From Casuarius casuarius (taxonomy: Eukaryota > Chordata > Aves > Casuariiformes > Casuariidae), in contig PTFA01000272.1 in NCBI GenBank assembly GCA_003342895.1, positions 1,237,491 through 1,301,490 of the forward strand: a stretch of 64,000 nucleotides of DNA, written 5' to 3'. The notes beneath the pieces are model-generated. The model saw only the letters and a program-made list of their open reading frames with translations. It made no database searches and was not told the DNA's origin. Below, piece after piece: positions 27,281-38,905 of this stretch. The position numbers and the translations under genes are program-made. Numbering within the stretch: position 1 is the stretch's first letter; every line of letters starts with the position of its first letter.

Positions 27281-30200
27281 TGTGAGAGGGCTGTGGGGCC
27301 ATGGCGGGGCTGTGAAGAGCCACGGCCCGATGGGCCAGGGGGGTGATCCCTGGTTTCAGCTCCCACGGTGCCCTTAGCCGTGCCCCGAGAGGTGACGGCC
27401 CGCCGAGTGCCACGTGCCTCGCTCCAAGCCGCGTGTGCACCTTTTAGCACCGGCAAAGGGAAGGCAGTTTGCATTAAGTGCGGCATCTCCGGCCCACAGA
27501 CCGGTCTCGGGTGGGGAGAGGAGGAGGCACCGGCCGCCCAAGGCACTTTTTTATGAGCGCGTTCCTTCGATAATCCACCAGGCGCAAGCGGGCCGGCTCC
27601 CGCACGGCATTTTTTTGCAGGGACGAGCTACCATGGGACGGCCCAGGCCTCCCCATTGCAAGGCAGCTCTTCTCATCTTGCCTTAATCGAGGTTTTGACT
27701 CCCCGTCCCACCCCACCCCATCCAAGGCTTATGAGGACGGCGCTGCGCCATCATCCCTCCCTTGGATTGCTGCAGCCCGTCTGCGCTCTTGGACGCCTCG
27801 GGAGCGCCCAGCACGCTTCCCCGCGCGGCATTTCACGGCAAGGCCCCCCTCCATCCTGCAAAACGGCCCCGATCTTAACAAAGAGAGGCGTTTGCCAGAT
27901 AATTTAAATTCCTGTGATATGAAGTAGAAATGAAACACTTTTTTTTTTTCTCCCAGAGCTGTAATCAGCTGCCTTTAGCATGTTATTGCTTTTTCAAATG
28001 CAGGATGGGATAAAATGTTAGGTATGTCAGCCATGAATTACAGGACTATGAGACCGCCTTGAGGCATATGAATATATACATGAGACAGAATTACGTGCAG
28101 TAGGAGTTATTGCAGAAGTCCTGCTCTCTTTGCAAGCAAATACAGCTCTTTGGCTAGCAGCTAATGCTGTAAAGGGGCCAACTGAACTCATGTTATGTTG
28201 AAACAACAAGAAATCCGTGCGCTAAGCATTACAGTTGCATTTAGTTTACAACATAAAGTATTTCTTGAGATGAAATTAGGCTTTCTTTGTTTTGGGCTTT
28301 CTAAAAAAACTTTTTTTGTTTGTTTATTATTTTGAAGGTCAAGCTCAAAGTAAGCGTTATGAGCCAAGGCCAAGCAAACGGGAGAGGTATGCAATATCTA
28401 AAGCGTGCGACTCGCTGCTCTCTCTCGCACATGCACAGCCAGGCTGCAGTCACATCAGCACGGTCTTGCCCTGGTTTTGACACCACTCTCGCTGCAAGCG
28501 TCTCTTCTGCAAGTCTAACTCGCGTCACAGGCCAGGCCGGAATGGAAGAGTTTAGGAGTTGTTAATTTTTTCCCTGTGAGAGGTAAATAGTCTGCTGAGG
28601 GAAAGCAAACATACCACGTGACACATGTGGACTTTCAAGCAGATACGGCTTGTCACTCCGAGGCTTCACGCGCCCAATAAGCCGCTCCAAACGAGCAGAC
28701 CAAAAAAATAAGCAGTCAAAATTACCCAACTTCCAACATGTTCTGTAGGTTTTGAGGAGATTGTGTTGGCTTGACTGTGGACAGCTTAAAGGCAGGAAAA
28801 AACAACAGGCAGGAAGGGAGAATAAAACATTAGAATAAAGCTGCCGTAATCCCTTCTTCTCTAGTCCTAGTTAGAACTAATAGTTAATGGACTGATACTT
28901 TTCATGGAAACTATTTGGAAAATCATTTTGAGATAGCAGCACTCATTGAGGGAATCTTTATCTGCTTGTGGACTGTTTGCCAGCAGAAAAAGACCCAAAA
29001 TATGTCAAGCAAATCTTTCACCAGTCTTCATTTCCCCACCGATAACAAGAGACACTGAAAGAAGTAACCCGAGGTCTGGATTTATCGTCTGTTCACAGTG
29101 CAACTGCAAAGCTGCTCTCTCGGGAAGGTTGGTTACTCTTCTCATTTTAAAGCGATTTTGCATGTTAAACAACGAGCTCCGATGCACTGGTACACAGGCA
29201 CCGCCCCAGGGCAATGGATTGGGTTGTGTGCAGTCAGCCGATGTATTTTGGTAGGAAAATCGCCAGCGTGGCTTAGGGGCTCTGGGGTTCCCGATTCAAC
29301 GGGTAAATTGGTTATAGCGACGGATGCGGATGTTGCGCCTGTGTTGGCCGGCCAAGGTTGAGGACCTCCAACGTCTTGGTCCTGTGAGACTTTTTTTTGG
29401 TTTGCTGTGCGTTTCCGTGGTTGTGGATCTGCCAGGTTTCTGAGACCCTTTTGGGGTGAGCGCCCTTGTGCTCGTGCCGGTCACAGTTAGTCCTGGAGTT
29501 TTTTGTCGTGTCTCTGGATGGATGATGGCTTTCTGAGCACTGAACAGAGTCAGCAAATTGAGGCAAATAGCTGTAAGGAGCGGTCCAAATCCATAAGCTA
29601 AACCTTAGGACAGAAAGTTGTCAGCCGCCTGTTCTGTAGAGCAATGTCTGCTACCCGAGTAGGCCTGTGAGGACTCCATCACCTCTTTGTGCCCTCCAAA
29701 GTGTGCGGGAGCATTTAAGAATAATAAGTGTGGGGGGGGTTCAGTTTAATGTCTCACTCGAGGAGGAAGGGCCGTGACCCACCCCATGGAGACACGCCGC
29801 CACCTGTGAGCCGAGCATCTGTCGCATAGTTTCTAACAAAGGAAAACACACCTTCTCTTGCTAAAGTTCGTGGCTAAAACCTGACTGCATTCCTTCTGCG
29901 GGAGGAGGAGCGTGATTTCCTTAGAGGAAGATTTGCCTCGTTTTTGCGGGGCCGGTTCCCGGGGTGGCACTGCGCTCAAGCGCTTCCCTCAGGAGCGAGT
30001 CTCTGCAGGGGCTGCACACGCGTTTTCATTTTATGCTCCGTGCAGGCTCTGCGAATGCTCGCCCTGTGCCAGAGCTCGAGGATGGGCGTATTTACAGCCC
30101 TGATGAGTTACTGTTCATTTACGTGCAGATCTAGTGAGTTTTACAATTCTGGAGGCCTAACACTGTCCATAAAGTAATTACTCAGGGTCCTTAGTTTTAA

Positions 30201-32428
30201 ACTGATTCCCTCCAATTCTGCCCATTATTCCTGCGCCTCTTTCAGAGCTTTCCCTGTGCGGATTGAATGTTGTTTCCTGTGCCTTGGCGGTAAGGCAGTT
30301 GCTTCTTTTGAACCGATTTACTTTATTTATCGCTTTCCAGAGCAGATCGGAGTTGTGGTGCTGCAATTCCCTCTGTCCGTCACTTCGGCTCTTCTGCATT
30401 TAGTCACTAGAGTGCAGACTGTTATAATTTGCAGTTTGTCATCGTGTCTGTGTAATTACAGGCTGGGATTGCACATCTTCAGGGAAGTCTTTTGGGGAGA
30501 TACCGCCTTGAATTACTCCAAGTGAGTGAAAGCAAAACCGCTATGTGATAGCTGCTGAATTGTTATGAATTATTTGTTCCGTTTCCCCAAATCCTCAGGA
30601 AATCTGTAAGCACCGAGTCATGTCAAAGGAAATATTTGTTTCTACAAGTAATCTAAGCTCCATAATGCTCAGATACAATATCCTATAAGGCGCTAAGTCT
30701 GGAAATGATGCAGTGTGGCAAAGTTCGGCACTTAGAGCTTTCTGCGTGTCTCTGTTTTCACTGGTATATTTAGGTTTCATTCTTCTCCCCAGCCCCTCTC
30801 CTTCCCCCCTTTGAAAAAGAAAAGAGAAAAGTCTGTAAAATTCATTCCGTTTTCTCAGCGTTAAGTCCAATGAGTGTACAAGGATGCACACTCCTGGCCA
30901 CAGCAAGAGCCGATTGCCCAAGACTTGTTGAGGTCCACACGTGTTTGTGCCCTCAGCACATCTCCCCTAAGCAGTTTAGCTGTTGGGGCGCTGTAAAGTG
31001 TGCGGATTAGAAAGAGCAGAAGTGGCAGATTGGGTGGGAAATTGCAAAAGTCACGAATACAGGCTTCTGCGTGACCCCTTGGGCTCCCCTGCCTCCCCCG
31101 CAGAGTGACTGCGGCAGACAGGTCTCCGGTATTGCGCGGCCTTGCAGGGGAAGATCCGGGCTGCTAGATAGTACGAGGAATGCTGAGCACGGTCTCGATT
31201 ATTTTGTCAAAGCGCTAAACTTGCCGTTTCCAAAACAGAAGCCATGTCAACGAGAAAAACAAAACCAGCTCAAGATGGGAGACGTCAAAAGGAGAGAGGG
31301 TAGCAAGGCCTCTGAAATACACGCCCTGCACCGCTGCGGTCTCATCTCGTGGAGCCATTGGCTCCTGCCGGACACACGGGGAGCGGGGCTGCGCTGTCGC
31401 ACCTGGGCTGCTTTTAATTTGGAGCAGGATTTCACGTGGTGCCGAGACACCGGACGACGAGCTCCGCCCTAAGTCTGGGAATTGCCTGTAACTGGTTTTC
31501 GCTTATTTGCTGCGTGCAAGGACCAAAGGGAGGGATGTTTGCTTCCGGGTTGACCGGGCACGCTACGGCCTTTGCTTCGCGAAGTAGCTCGAGGTGGGCT
31601 CATACTTCGAAACCTACCTGCTTTTAGGGGGTGCCAGCAGGGCCAGAGCCCAGCTCGTGAGCTGGGAGCAGCTGCTTGTGTCGACCCAGGACAACCCCCA
31701 GTTTTGGGGAGCAGCTGGCCGGGGGGCATATCGTGGTCCCAGTGCCGTCCCCCGCTTTCCTGGGTGACAAGCGCCATCTCTTGGAGCTCCGTTGAACGTT
31801 TACATTTTCCGGGTTAGATGGCAGCTTGGTTTGCGATGCTCCTGCCTGCTTGTCCGTATTGCACGCGCACCCCGAAAGCTGAGCCGGTGCTTTGCAGGGC
31901 CTAGCTTTTCACTTGTTCTGGGGCACGAGCAAGATGCCTGGGGGGGTTTTAATAACAGCAGAGAGCCGGGGGGGGCTTGGGGTACAAATCGGTGAAGCTT
32001 AGGCTCCTCTGCCACCACGCAGAGGGGCCCGTCTCTGCTGAAGGGCTGGGCCGTGCAACCCTGCGGGCACGTGGGGCGGGCGCATGCTTTTGTCGCTTAA
32101 GTGCTCGGGGTTGGGCAAGTTTGTGTGAGGGGAAAAAAACGCCCGTGCGCGGGGCGGTAGGAGTTGGGGCTCCCCTCGCACCACGCTACGAGCCCGCGCC
32201 TGCCTCCAGCGCGCCAGCGGAAACCCCCCGGTCTTTTCGGCTTCGCCCGCCTCCCGGCCGGGGTTGCAGTACCCAGGACCTCCTCTTCTTCCTCCTCCTC
32301 TTCCTCCGGCGAGAGGCCCAGCCTCCACCCAGGAGCCCCCCGCCGTGCCTCCCCGCGCCCTGCCCCAGCGCCGCTACACAGAAAGCGTTTCCACGTCCAG
32401 GCTTCGGGCCCGGGGCGCTGCCGAGGTC

Positions 32429-32434
32429 TTTATT
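32429..32434 (-). promoter_or_regulatory. GC: GC polyadenylation signal
   Basis: AATAAA on the minus strand, about 86 bases downstream of the GC stop codon. Confidence 0.75.
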
Positions 32435-32519
32435 GCCGCCGCGCGTGCCGGGTCGCGCCACGCTCCTGCTGGCCCACTCCCCAGCGCCGGGCGCCCCTCG
32501 GCTTCCAGCGTAGCCGCCC

Positions 32520-32573
32520 CTAGAGCAGCAGGCAGGAGCCGCGCTCGCACGCCTGCCCCATCTCGGCGCTGAC
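32520..32573 (-). CDS. GC: GC exon 12 (coding part) with stop
   Basis: 54 bp encoding VSAEMGQACERGSCLLL and TAG, after a CTTCCAG acceptor. VSAEMG aligns with human IDAELK. The remaining tail, containing two cysteines, extends beyond the human end. If splicing used a different last exon the tail would change, but the in-phase acceptor and nearby AATAAA support this one. Confidence 0.8.
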   Translation of the reverse strand, partial: VSAEMGQACERGSCLLL

Positions 32574-35500
32574 CTGGAAGAGAGGCAGAGGGCCCGGGCG
32601 CCATCTTAGGGCCTGGGGAGGCCGGCCGCAGCCCGCGTTGTCGCCGCCCCGCGCACGGTGCCACCCGCCCAGGAGATTGGGCACCGCCGGGTGGCTGTTT
32701 GGGGGCCCCGTGGGGGGTTTTGCGTTACCTGCCGGTCGCAGTAGAGGGGCGGCGCGTTGGCGGGGCAGCAGGTGGAGGCGAAGGCGGCCTTCCGCTCCGC
32801 CAGCTCCGCCAGGTGCTGGGGGCCGGCGCCACGCGCGCTCTGCGCCACGGTCTCCTTCAGCCTGCGTGTCGGGGGCCGGGCGTCAGGGCGGCGGAGGGGC
32901 TTTGGTCGCCCGTCGTGCCCCCGCGCCTCGCTTCTCCCTCGGCCCTTACCTCTTCTTGAAGTCGAGGAAATCCAGCTCGGCGTACCGGCCGCACAGCTCG
33001 CCGGCCTTCGCCAGGAAGGGGAAGAGCTCGCCTCTCATCTGCTGTTTCTGCGGGGCGAAAAGCGCACAGAAATCAGGGGAGCGTGCCGGTGCTCGGCGCC
33101 CGGCTGCCCCAGCCCGCTGCCCCGCGCGCCCACCTTGCCGTCGAGGCAGGCGGAGGAGTCCCCGGCGGCGCAGCACTCCCCCATGACCTTTCTGGAGGCG
33201 TCGTACAGCTTGCTGAGGAAGACGTCGGGGACGCTGGGGTGCCGCCGCGCCAGCTCGAACATGTACCTGGAGCAGAGCGGGCGAAGAGGGTCGCCAGCCG
33301 CCTTTCCCCCAAACCCCGGCGCTGCCACGCGTGAAACCCTGCGGGTTGCCGCCGTGCCCCCGAGAGGCAGGAAACCGGCGGGCGACGTTGCCTTTCCCGG
33401 GACGGGAGCGCCGGGGCCGCTCACCTGTAGGAGTGGAGGCCCCCGTCCTCGCCGCACAAGTGCTCGTTGGCCGGCTGCTGGACCTCCGGCAGCTGGGGCG
33501 ACTTGGCCGGTTTCAGGGAGGAGATGCAGAAGTAGTTTTGCATCACGTTCTTGCCCTGGCAGCAGCCGGCAAACCTCTCGTCTTTGGCCGAGAGCGCGCC
33601 GCAGACTTTGGCGGTGTGCTCCGACAGCTGGGGGAGAGGAGCCGAGAGCGCGCGCTGTAGGTGCGCGAGGGAAACGCCAGCGGCGCTGGGCATCTCCCCA
33701 GGGACTGGAAAGGTTGCAAACCCTGGGCTGCGTGGGGCTGCCCCACTGCTGTGCTGGGGGGACCGGGGGTGCTGCCACCTCCTCGCCTGGAAAAGGTGCT
33801 CCAGGAGGTGGTTTTGGCCAGAGCACCCTGCGCGCGGCAGCCCCGGGGCCTCCCTACCTTCTTCTGCATGCAGTCTTCAGCCATCGAGCCGCAGCACTGG
33901 GCAAACACCTCGGCGGCGTCTTCTGCTAGAGGGAAAATTTCCTCAAATGAAGCACTTGGTATCTTCTGAGCAAACATTGTTAGGTAGCTAGACGGACACA
34001 AAGCGTAAAAGGGACTTAGGCGTTGCAGCTCTTCGTTCTCCTGACTTACCCATGAAGACCTGCTGGGGACTTAAAGCCTCAATGTCTCCTTACAAGATCT
34101 GCTTAGTTTGTGGTATGGGTGCAGCCCTGGCCAGAAACCAAGAATCCTCTCTCATTGCAACTTTGAGGGTTCACGTTTATTTTTGTCAAACTGCGGAAGG
34201 AAACTCAAGCTTTTCGTTATTTTCTGGGGAGGAGAAAGCAGGCAGAAGAGGGAGGTGCTTGCCCATCCAGGCCCACTGCAGGCGGACGACAGGGAGCACG
34301 CGACTCGCTGTGCGCCTCTGCTAAGCACAGTGCCTCTCCGCAGGACAGCACAGCGGGCTTATTTTTACACCTTAGGTGAAATGCTTCTTCCTGAAGCCCC
34401 CCGCAGCCAGGAACCACGCTTTCAAGCTGGAAAGCGGGTGCCGGTCTGACCCGCACTAAAGCGTAGCAAGTACCGTTTCCCCCTTGTACCTGAACTTTAT
34501 TTTGTCCTTGCCGTATGCCGCGAAGCGGGAGCAAACCCTGTTTGACAGGAGGGTGAGCAGGGAGAGGGTTTTTCTTTCCAGCTTCTGGAACAGAAAGGAG
34601 AAGACGTGCGTCAGACGCCGGCAGATGCCGGTGCTGGCAGCCTGCAGTGGTGTTGCAAGTAGCTGGGGGTATCGCCGGGATTTTGACTGACTGCGTTCAA
34701 AACCGTTTACATCTCCCAAAGCTGGCGGAGGGGAGCGGAGGGGGCTCACCTCTTTCAAGAAGCAGACGGTGGGTGCTGGGGAGATGCAGCAGGTGGAGAC
34801 CATGGAGAGGAAGCTCCTGGCAGAGCCCAGGAGCACGGGCAGCGGCGCCTGGCCGTAGTTGCTGGCGTACTCATAGAGAAACCTGCGGGAGAGGTGGGCT
34901 GGCCTGGGGACCTCGCCAACGCGGCGGGCCGCCAGATGCTCCGTTCCCAGCGATGCGGGGGTTTGGGGCGTCGCACCCGCATCGGGCATGCACGACGGGA
35001 CGTCACCCTTCTGCAGGGACCTCCGTGGGCTTCAGTAAGTCTTTGGCTGATTGCATCAAGCAATCGAGTGACTTGCTCCTGCCCGGAGCGGTTTGTTGTT
35101 AAGGCTGGGCCTTGCAAAGTAGCACAGTGACTTCCAGGAGAGACCAAGGGGTGTTTTGAGCCCATGACCGTGCTCACGGTGGTTTGGTGCTCACCTGTCG
35201 GCGAAGCCCTTGGGGTCCCTGGCGAAGTCGGCGCAGACCTCGTCGCCGGCCGGCTCCGCGTAGCGGGGAATCTCGCGGGGCGGGTGCTGCAGGGCGGCCA
35301 GGCAGAGCTTGCGCTCGAGGCCCGTGTGGACGCAGCAGGCGCCCGCATCGGCGTGGTGCGGGAAAGGCGAGCTGGCGTCGCAGGACTTGGCCGACAGCGC
35401 CGACGACTGCGGGGGCAGAGCGAAGGGCAGTGAAAGGGAGGCTCACGGGTTCACCAAAGCCCTCGTGGTTTGGGGGTTTTTTTTACCTAAACCACTGACA

Positions 35501-38500
35501 TTCTCTGCAGGGGGGACTCGGCTGTGCTACCTCTGGCTCAGAAAGGAGATGGGGCCAAAAATCTAATACACGGGGAGGATAAAGCCCCTAGACCTGCAAT
35601 TTTATTTTGGGGCACATCTTCCTACAGCCAGTTCAGGCACTAGAGACCTCATAGCACGTGGCTGAAAAAACAGGCAGAAAAGGCTGAAACGAGCTCCGTA
35701 GGAAGTTCTCTCTCCAAGGCTGGGAGCTCTTTCCCCAAATTAAGTGTTTCCTGCTGGCTGCCCCGTACTTCTGCAGACCGCCACCGCGTTTTCCTCGACC
35801 TACCCCGTCGTCGTAGCACGAGGGGTCGGCGTCCTCGGTGCAGCAGGTTTCGGCCAGGGAGACTATTTCACGCACCAGGTGGCTGATCTCCTCGAAGGTG
35901 GCGTTGGAGAACTTCATGCTGTTCATGACGATTGTGCTGGGAGCAAAGAGAAGAGGAGGAACCCGTGGGGTTTTGGGGGGAGAAAGCATTTCTGTTTCTT
36001 AAAAAATCGTATCAACATCGATCTACCGGAAGACGATTTAAAAACATGACCCGGACGGTGGCAGCTTTGGCCCAACCCCTTCATTTTTCTGTGCCAACAG
36101 TTACGGCAGCCGCTTGTGCTGCTCGAGGTGAGGACTTGTACCTACAGGATTGTGGTGCTAAAGCGGATACCAGCTTTCAAAAGCTCATCCCGGCTCCTGC
36201 CTGATTTCAGGCTGGAGGCCGAGGTTTTCAAAGGAAGTTAAGGGCATTAGGTGCCACCTCTGTTATACTTCTTAATCATTTAGGCACCTAAAAGGGCTCG
36301 AATAGGCCCAGTGAGAAGCAAACTTTTCTCCTGCAAGTCGGCCCATCAAAAGCAATAGGAGCCCTCATATGCAGAGAGTGCATAAATCTTCCTGTTTCTA
36401 TGTTTTATGTTTTTTTTTCCTTGGCCATGGCTTATGTGCTGAGCTTCCCGGGAGGGTGAACGTCGCAGGAAATACATACAGGGTTCGGAAGTTGTCTTTC
36501 CCCATGGTCTTGTACTCTTGACACACTTTGTCCCGGACGTAGGCTTTACCTGCAGGCCCAGAGAAAGGAGGGTTCACCATTGAGCCCCGCGACGGCGCGG
36601 GTGTAGCGGGGCCGTGGTTCGGGCCGCCCCACGCCTCCCCGGGGCGCTGCCGTCGCTGCGCTTGCCTTGCAGCCCCGGTTCTCAGCCAACGAGCCAGCAA
36701 GCGCTTGCACCTTGCCAGGGTTGCGAGTGCACAGCCGGCGGCTCGCTGCACGCCTGGGGCTCCGTATGCACGCGGCGCCGGAGCCGAAAAGGGCCCCGCC
36801 GCCGTTTTGCATGGCTTTCACCTACGTTACCGCCCCATGTTCCCTGCACTTTGGGTGGCTGGGAGGACGCTCAGCAACGCTCGTTTTCGGTTGCCTTTTT
36901 CCTTGCAGAAAAAAGCCCGGCGTGGCTCGGCTTGATTGGGTCTATTATTGAAAACACCGCGGTCGGTTTTTTTCCCTTTTTGCAAGCGGAAACGGTCCCC
37001 ACTGCATGGAGCAGCCTGTTTGCACGCGGGGAGAACAGAGCAAGCGACCGGGTGCTCTGCAGGAGGGAGCGCGATGGATGCAACGAGTTTGCTCGTTAAA
37101 CTCTCCTAAGTGATACGATAAGCAGGGCTGTGGGGCAGCTCGGGGAAGCCGGGGGAGAAGAGTGACGGAGCTGGGAAGCTGCTGCGGTGGCCAGGTGCCC
37201 AAAGCACTGGAAATATTTCATGAAGTCTCGGGATGCCTTAGGCTACTGAGGTGCCCAAACCATTCCTCACAGGAGGATTCGAGCTGCTGAACAGCTCAGC
37301 CCTTCTCTGGAAGTGTCACTCGCGGTTTCTGGGCGTTAGCTTTGTTTTAGTTTACGGCTTCTCTTCTCATTTCAGTTTCAAACCTCGTCGCGGTCCCTGA
37401 GACGTGGAAACTAGCTGCTAGCGTGCTGCAGACCAGCAGAGGCTGCTCTCGTGGCGTGGATTTTTGGGAAGCAGCTGTGGTACCGCAACCCTCCTGGTCT
37501 AATTCGATATTCGTACGCAAGGGGGAGAGAGAAAACCCGGGAGAGAGACCAGGCAAACTGTCGAGGAGATTAGCCCCTCGGCCAAACTACTCTCATTTTT
37601 TTTATGTCTGAAGCAGAGACGTGCTGCGCCCCTGTTAAAATAAGACCCGATCGTGGCGGTCAGGGGCATGCAAACAGCAAAGATACTGCTGATGACTATT
37701 TTGTCCCTTGAAAATGCTATCGATTTTGCTCCAAACTGCATTGGGTAGACTTTGGTCTAGCAGGTCTTTGGTACCAGCAGGGTAAATACAGATATCATTC
37801 TGGCATCTCTCCTGTAACTCCGACGTGATCTTTCCAGGGAGTTTCGCACTGGGAAAGATATTTGCCGGGAAACTATGATGGCATTTCTGAGAAGAGGCTG
37901 GGGGAGGGGGGAGGCGGGCGAAGCTTTCCAAAGGCCCTTTGGTCCTGATTTTTGAAACCTTTCGGAAGTTGGGTTTGTTGAGCTCTTGTTCCCGCTGCTG
38001 TCGATGTCGTTGCAGGACCACGGCGAAGCCCCCCCAGAGCTCGCCCAGCCCGTGCAAACGCATTGGGGGGCTCCGAAGGAGCGCAGGGTATCCAAAAATA
38101 TTCGAAGGGCAGAGCCGGAGCCAGGGTAAGGCGGGATGGCTTCCTCGGCATTGGTTTGGCTGTACCCGGCAGCTGCAAAGCCGCTCTGCAGAGTTAAACG
38201 TTGGAGCAAAAAACCTCTCTGGAGCAAAGGAGAGGCACCGGCACAGCCAAGGCGCGTTGGTGCACTGTTGCTTGGGGCTGGCTTGGGGTTTTTTTCTTTT
38301 TTTTTTTTGGTATTTGCAAGCTGGTCGCTGGAAGAAAGGGGAACCCACGCTCGTTCCTAGCAGGAGCAGCGCCTGCCGGTCCCTGGCAAGCGAAAACTCA
38401 CTCAGTTTATTTCCATTTTCAGAAATTGGTACCCAAGAGATGGACTTTGACGGGGCTTTGGGGGAAGGTTTACGACTGCCTGCTGAGCTGTGAAGGAGGC

Positions 38501-38631
38501 AAGGCTTTGCCCGCTGCACAGTTTCTATCTGAGGGCTTTTTTCAGCGTAACGGCGCTCGCGAAAGGCTCTTACCTCGGTGCTCGGCATGACCCCAAGCCA
38601 CCAGCAGCAGCAGGACCAGGGCTGCCTTCAT
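32520..38631 (-). CDS. GC: Vitamin D-binding protein (group-specific component), complete
   Basis: GC is a secreted albumin-family plasma protein that carries vitamin D metabolites and scavenges G-actin. Twelve coding exons (listed separately) join in phase to give 483 residues plus stop, against 474 in human. Residues 1-16 (MKAALVLLLLVAWGHA) are a signal peptide. Three albumin-like domains follow, with the CC pairs and spacing of the family, for example C74-C75, C83, C96, C111-C112 and C122, numbered as in the human precursor. SALSAKSC, EYASNYGQAPLPVLLGS, SLLTLLSNRVCS and LAQK-like segments match the family strongly. An N-A-T sequon is at residue 54. The C-terminus is longer than in human and has two extra cysteines. 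The gene spans only about 6 kb and its introns are short. Identity is certain. Confidence 0.97.
32729..32861 (-). CDS. GC: GC exon 11
   Basis: 133 bp encoding (R)LKETVAQSARGAGPQHLAE through PPLYCDRQ, with ACGCAG acceptor and CAG|GTAACG donor. Confidence 0.93.
32950..33047 (-). CDS. GC: GC exon 10
   Basis: 98 bp encoding KQQMRGELFPFLAKAGELCG through DFLDFKK, with CCCGCAG acceptor and AGAG|GTAAGG donor. Confidence 0.93.
33134..33266 (-). CDS. GC: GC exon 9
   Basis: 133 bp encoding RYMFELARRHPSVPDVFLSK through ACLDGK, with CTCCAG acceptor and AAG|GTGGGC donor. Confidence 0.95.
33425..33627 (-). CDS. GC: GC exon 8
   Basis: 203 bp encoding LSEHTAKVCGALSAKDERFA through GGLHSY, with CTCCCCAG acceptor and ACAG|GTGAGC donor. 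Confidence 0.95.
33858..33987 (-). CDS. GC: GC exon 7
   Basis: 130 bp encoding (S)YLTMFAQKIPSASFEEIFP through EDCMQKK, with CGTCTAG acceptor and AAG|GTAGGG donor. Confidence 0.95.
34490..34584 (-). CDS. GC: GC exon 6
   Basis: 95 bp encoding KLERKTLSLLTLLSNRVCSR through DKIKF, with GTTCCAG acceptor and TCAG|GTACAA donor. Confidence 0.95.
34750..34882 (-). CDS. GC: GC exon 5
   Basis: 133 bp encoding RFLYEYASNYGQAPLPVLLG through PTVCFLKE, with CCCGCAG acceptor and GAG|GTGAGC donor. Confidence 0.95.
35195..35406 (-). CDS. GC: GC exon 4
   Basis: 212 bp encoding SSALSAKSCDASSPFPHHAD through DPKGFAD, with CCCCCGCAG acceptor and ACAG|GTGAGC donor. Confidence 0.95.
35804..35936 (-). CDS. GC: GC exon 3
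   Basis: 133 bp encoding TIVMNSMKFSNATFEEISHL through DPSCYDDG. The acceptor is CTCCCAG and the donor is GGG|GTAGGT. It holds the first CC pair. Confidence 0.95.
36247..36291. repeat. Possible ancient interspersed-repeat fragment in GC intron 2
   Basis: TTAGGTGCC at 36247-36255 and GGCACCTAA at 36283-36291 form an inverted pair, flanked on the left by TTTTCAAAGGAAGTTAAG. This wording resembles an old palindromic amniote repeat family. A similar phrase, TTTCAAAAGGCATTTAGATGCC, lies near 59018. The assignment is by memory of the wording only. Confidence 0.25.
36480..36549 (-). CDS. GC: GC exon 2
   Basis: 70 bp encoding KAYVRDKVCQEYKTMGKDNF and RT, with CTGCAG acceptor and CCCT|GTATGT donor. 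Confidence 0.93.
36550..38573 (-). other. GC: GC intron 1
   Basis: About 2 kb from GTAAGA to CTGCAG on the minus strand. Overlapping open frames here on both strands show no family resemblance, so I treat it as intron. Confidence 0.85.
38574..38631 (-). CDS. GC: GC exon 1 (coding part)
   Basis: Encodes the signal peptide and EHR plus the first base of a Gly codon. The start ATG is at 38631-38629 and the donor is GAG|GTAAGA. Confidence 0.95.
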
Positions 38632-38729
38632 GCTGCCGTCGGGCCCGGCCGGGGGAGCAGCTCTCGCACCCGCCTTGGCCCTTGCAGGCTGCTTCGTGCA
38701 AAGCGGCGCTGGAAGCGCAAAGCCCGGCG

Positions 38730-38735
38730 TTTATA
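38730..38735 (-). promoter_or_regulatory. GC: GC TATA box
   Basis: TATAAA on the minus strand, about 100 bp upstream of the GC start codon. It predicts a transcription start near 38700 and a 5'UTR of about 70 nt. Confidence 0.75.
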
Positions 38736-38757
38736 TCGAGTTGCTGCGAATTGCCTG

Positions 38758-38770
38758 GTGAATGATTAAT
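38758..38770. promoter_or_regulatory. GC: HNF1-type site, proximal GC promoter
   Basis: GTGAATGATTAAT matches the palindromic consensus GTTAATNATTAAC at all but two defined positions and lies about 23 bp upstream of the TATA box. HNF1 drives albumin-family genes, including mammalian GC, in hepatocytes. Confidence 0.7.
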
Positions 38771-38882
38771 GCTGCCGAAGGGGCAGAGGGTGAGCATCCT
38801 TGGCCTGCCGGAGATAGCGTGGGCTGACCGGCAAAGGCAAACACACATCGCGGGCTGCCGGCGCCCCTGAAACCCAGACGGT

Positions 38883-38895
38883 TTTAATAATTAAC
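38883..38895. promoter_or_regulatory. GC: Second HNF1-type site upstream of GC
   Basis: TTTAATAATTAAC differs from the HNF1 consensus at one defined position. It lies about 150 bp upstream of the TATA box. Confidence 0.65.
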
Positions 38896-38905
38896 TGTGG
38901 GAAAT

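Larger units (their letters stand above)
10296..32428. other. Intergenic region between SLC4A4 and GC
   Basis: I find no supported gene in these 22 kb. Open frames are numerous but short, on both strands and overlapping, as expected by chance. None carries a recognisable domain or a convincing splice pattern. The stretch holds simple repeats (TA-rich near 17574-17620, GGAA units near 18015-18033, TA-rich near 19862 and 26032), the hairpin at 17715-17785, the minisatellite near 27020-27280 and many pyrimidine tracts. SLC4A4 and GC point toward each other across it. Confidence 0.6.

Noticed and set aside
26714..27346. 210-codon plus-strand frame with basic start and 16-residue repeats
   Set aside because: The repeats are a minisatellite whose period happens to be divisible by three. 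The upstream part has no recognisable similarity, and other frames are open too.
32757..33929. 390-codon plus-strand open frame
   Set aside because: It is antisense to GC exons and introns in GC-rich DNA. The minus-strand exons have perfect splice sites and family identity, so the open frame is a composition effect.
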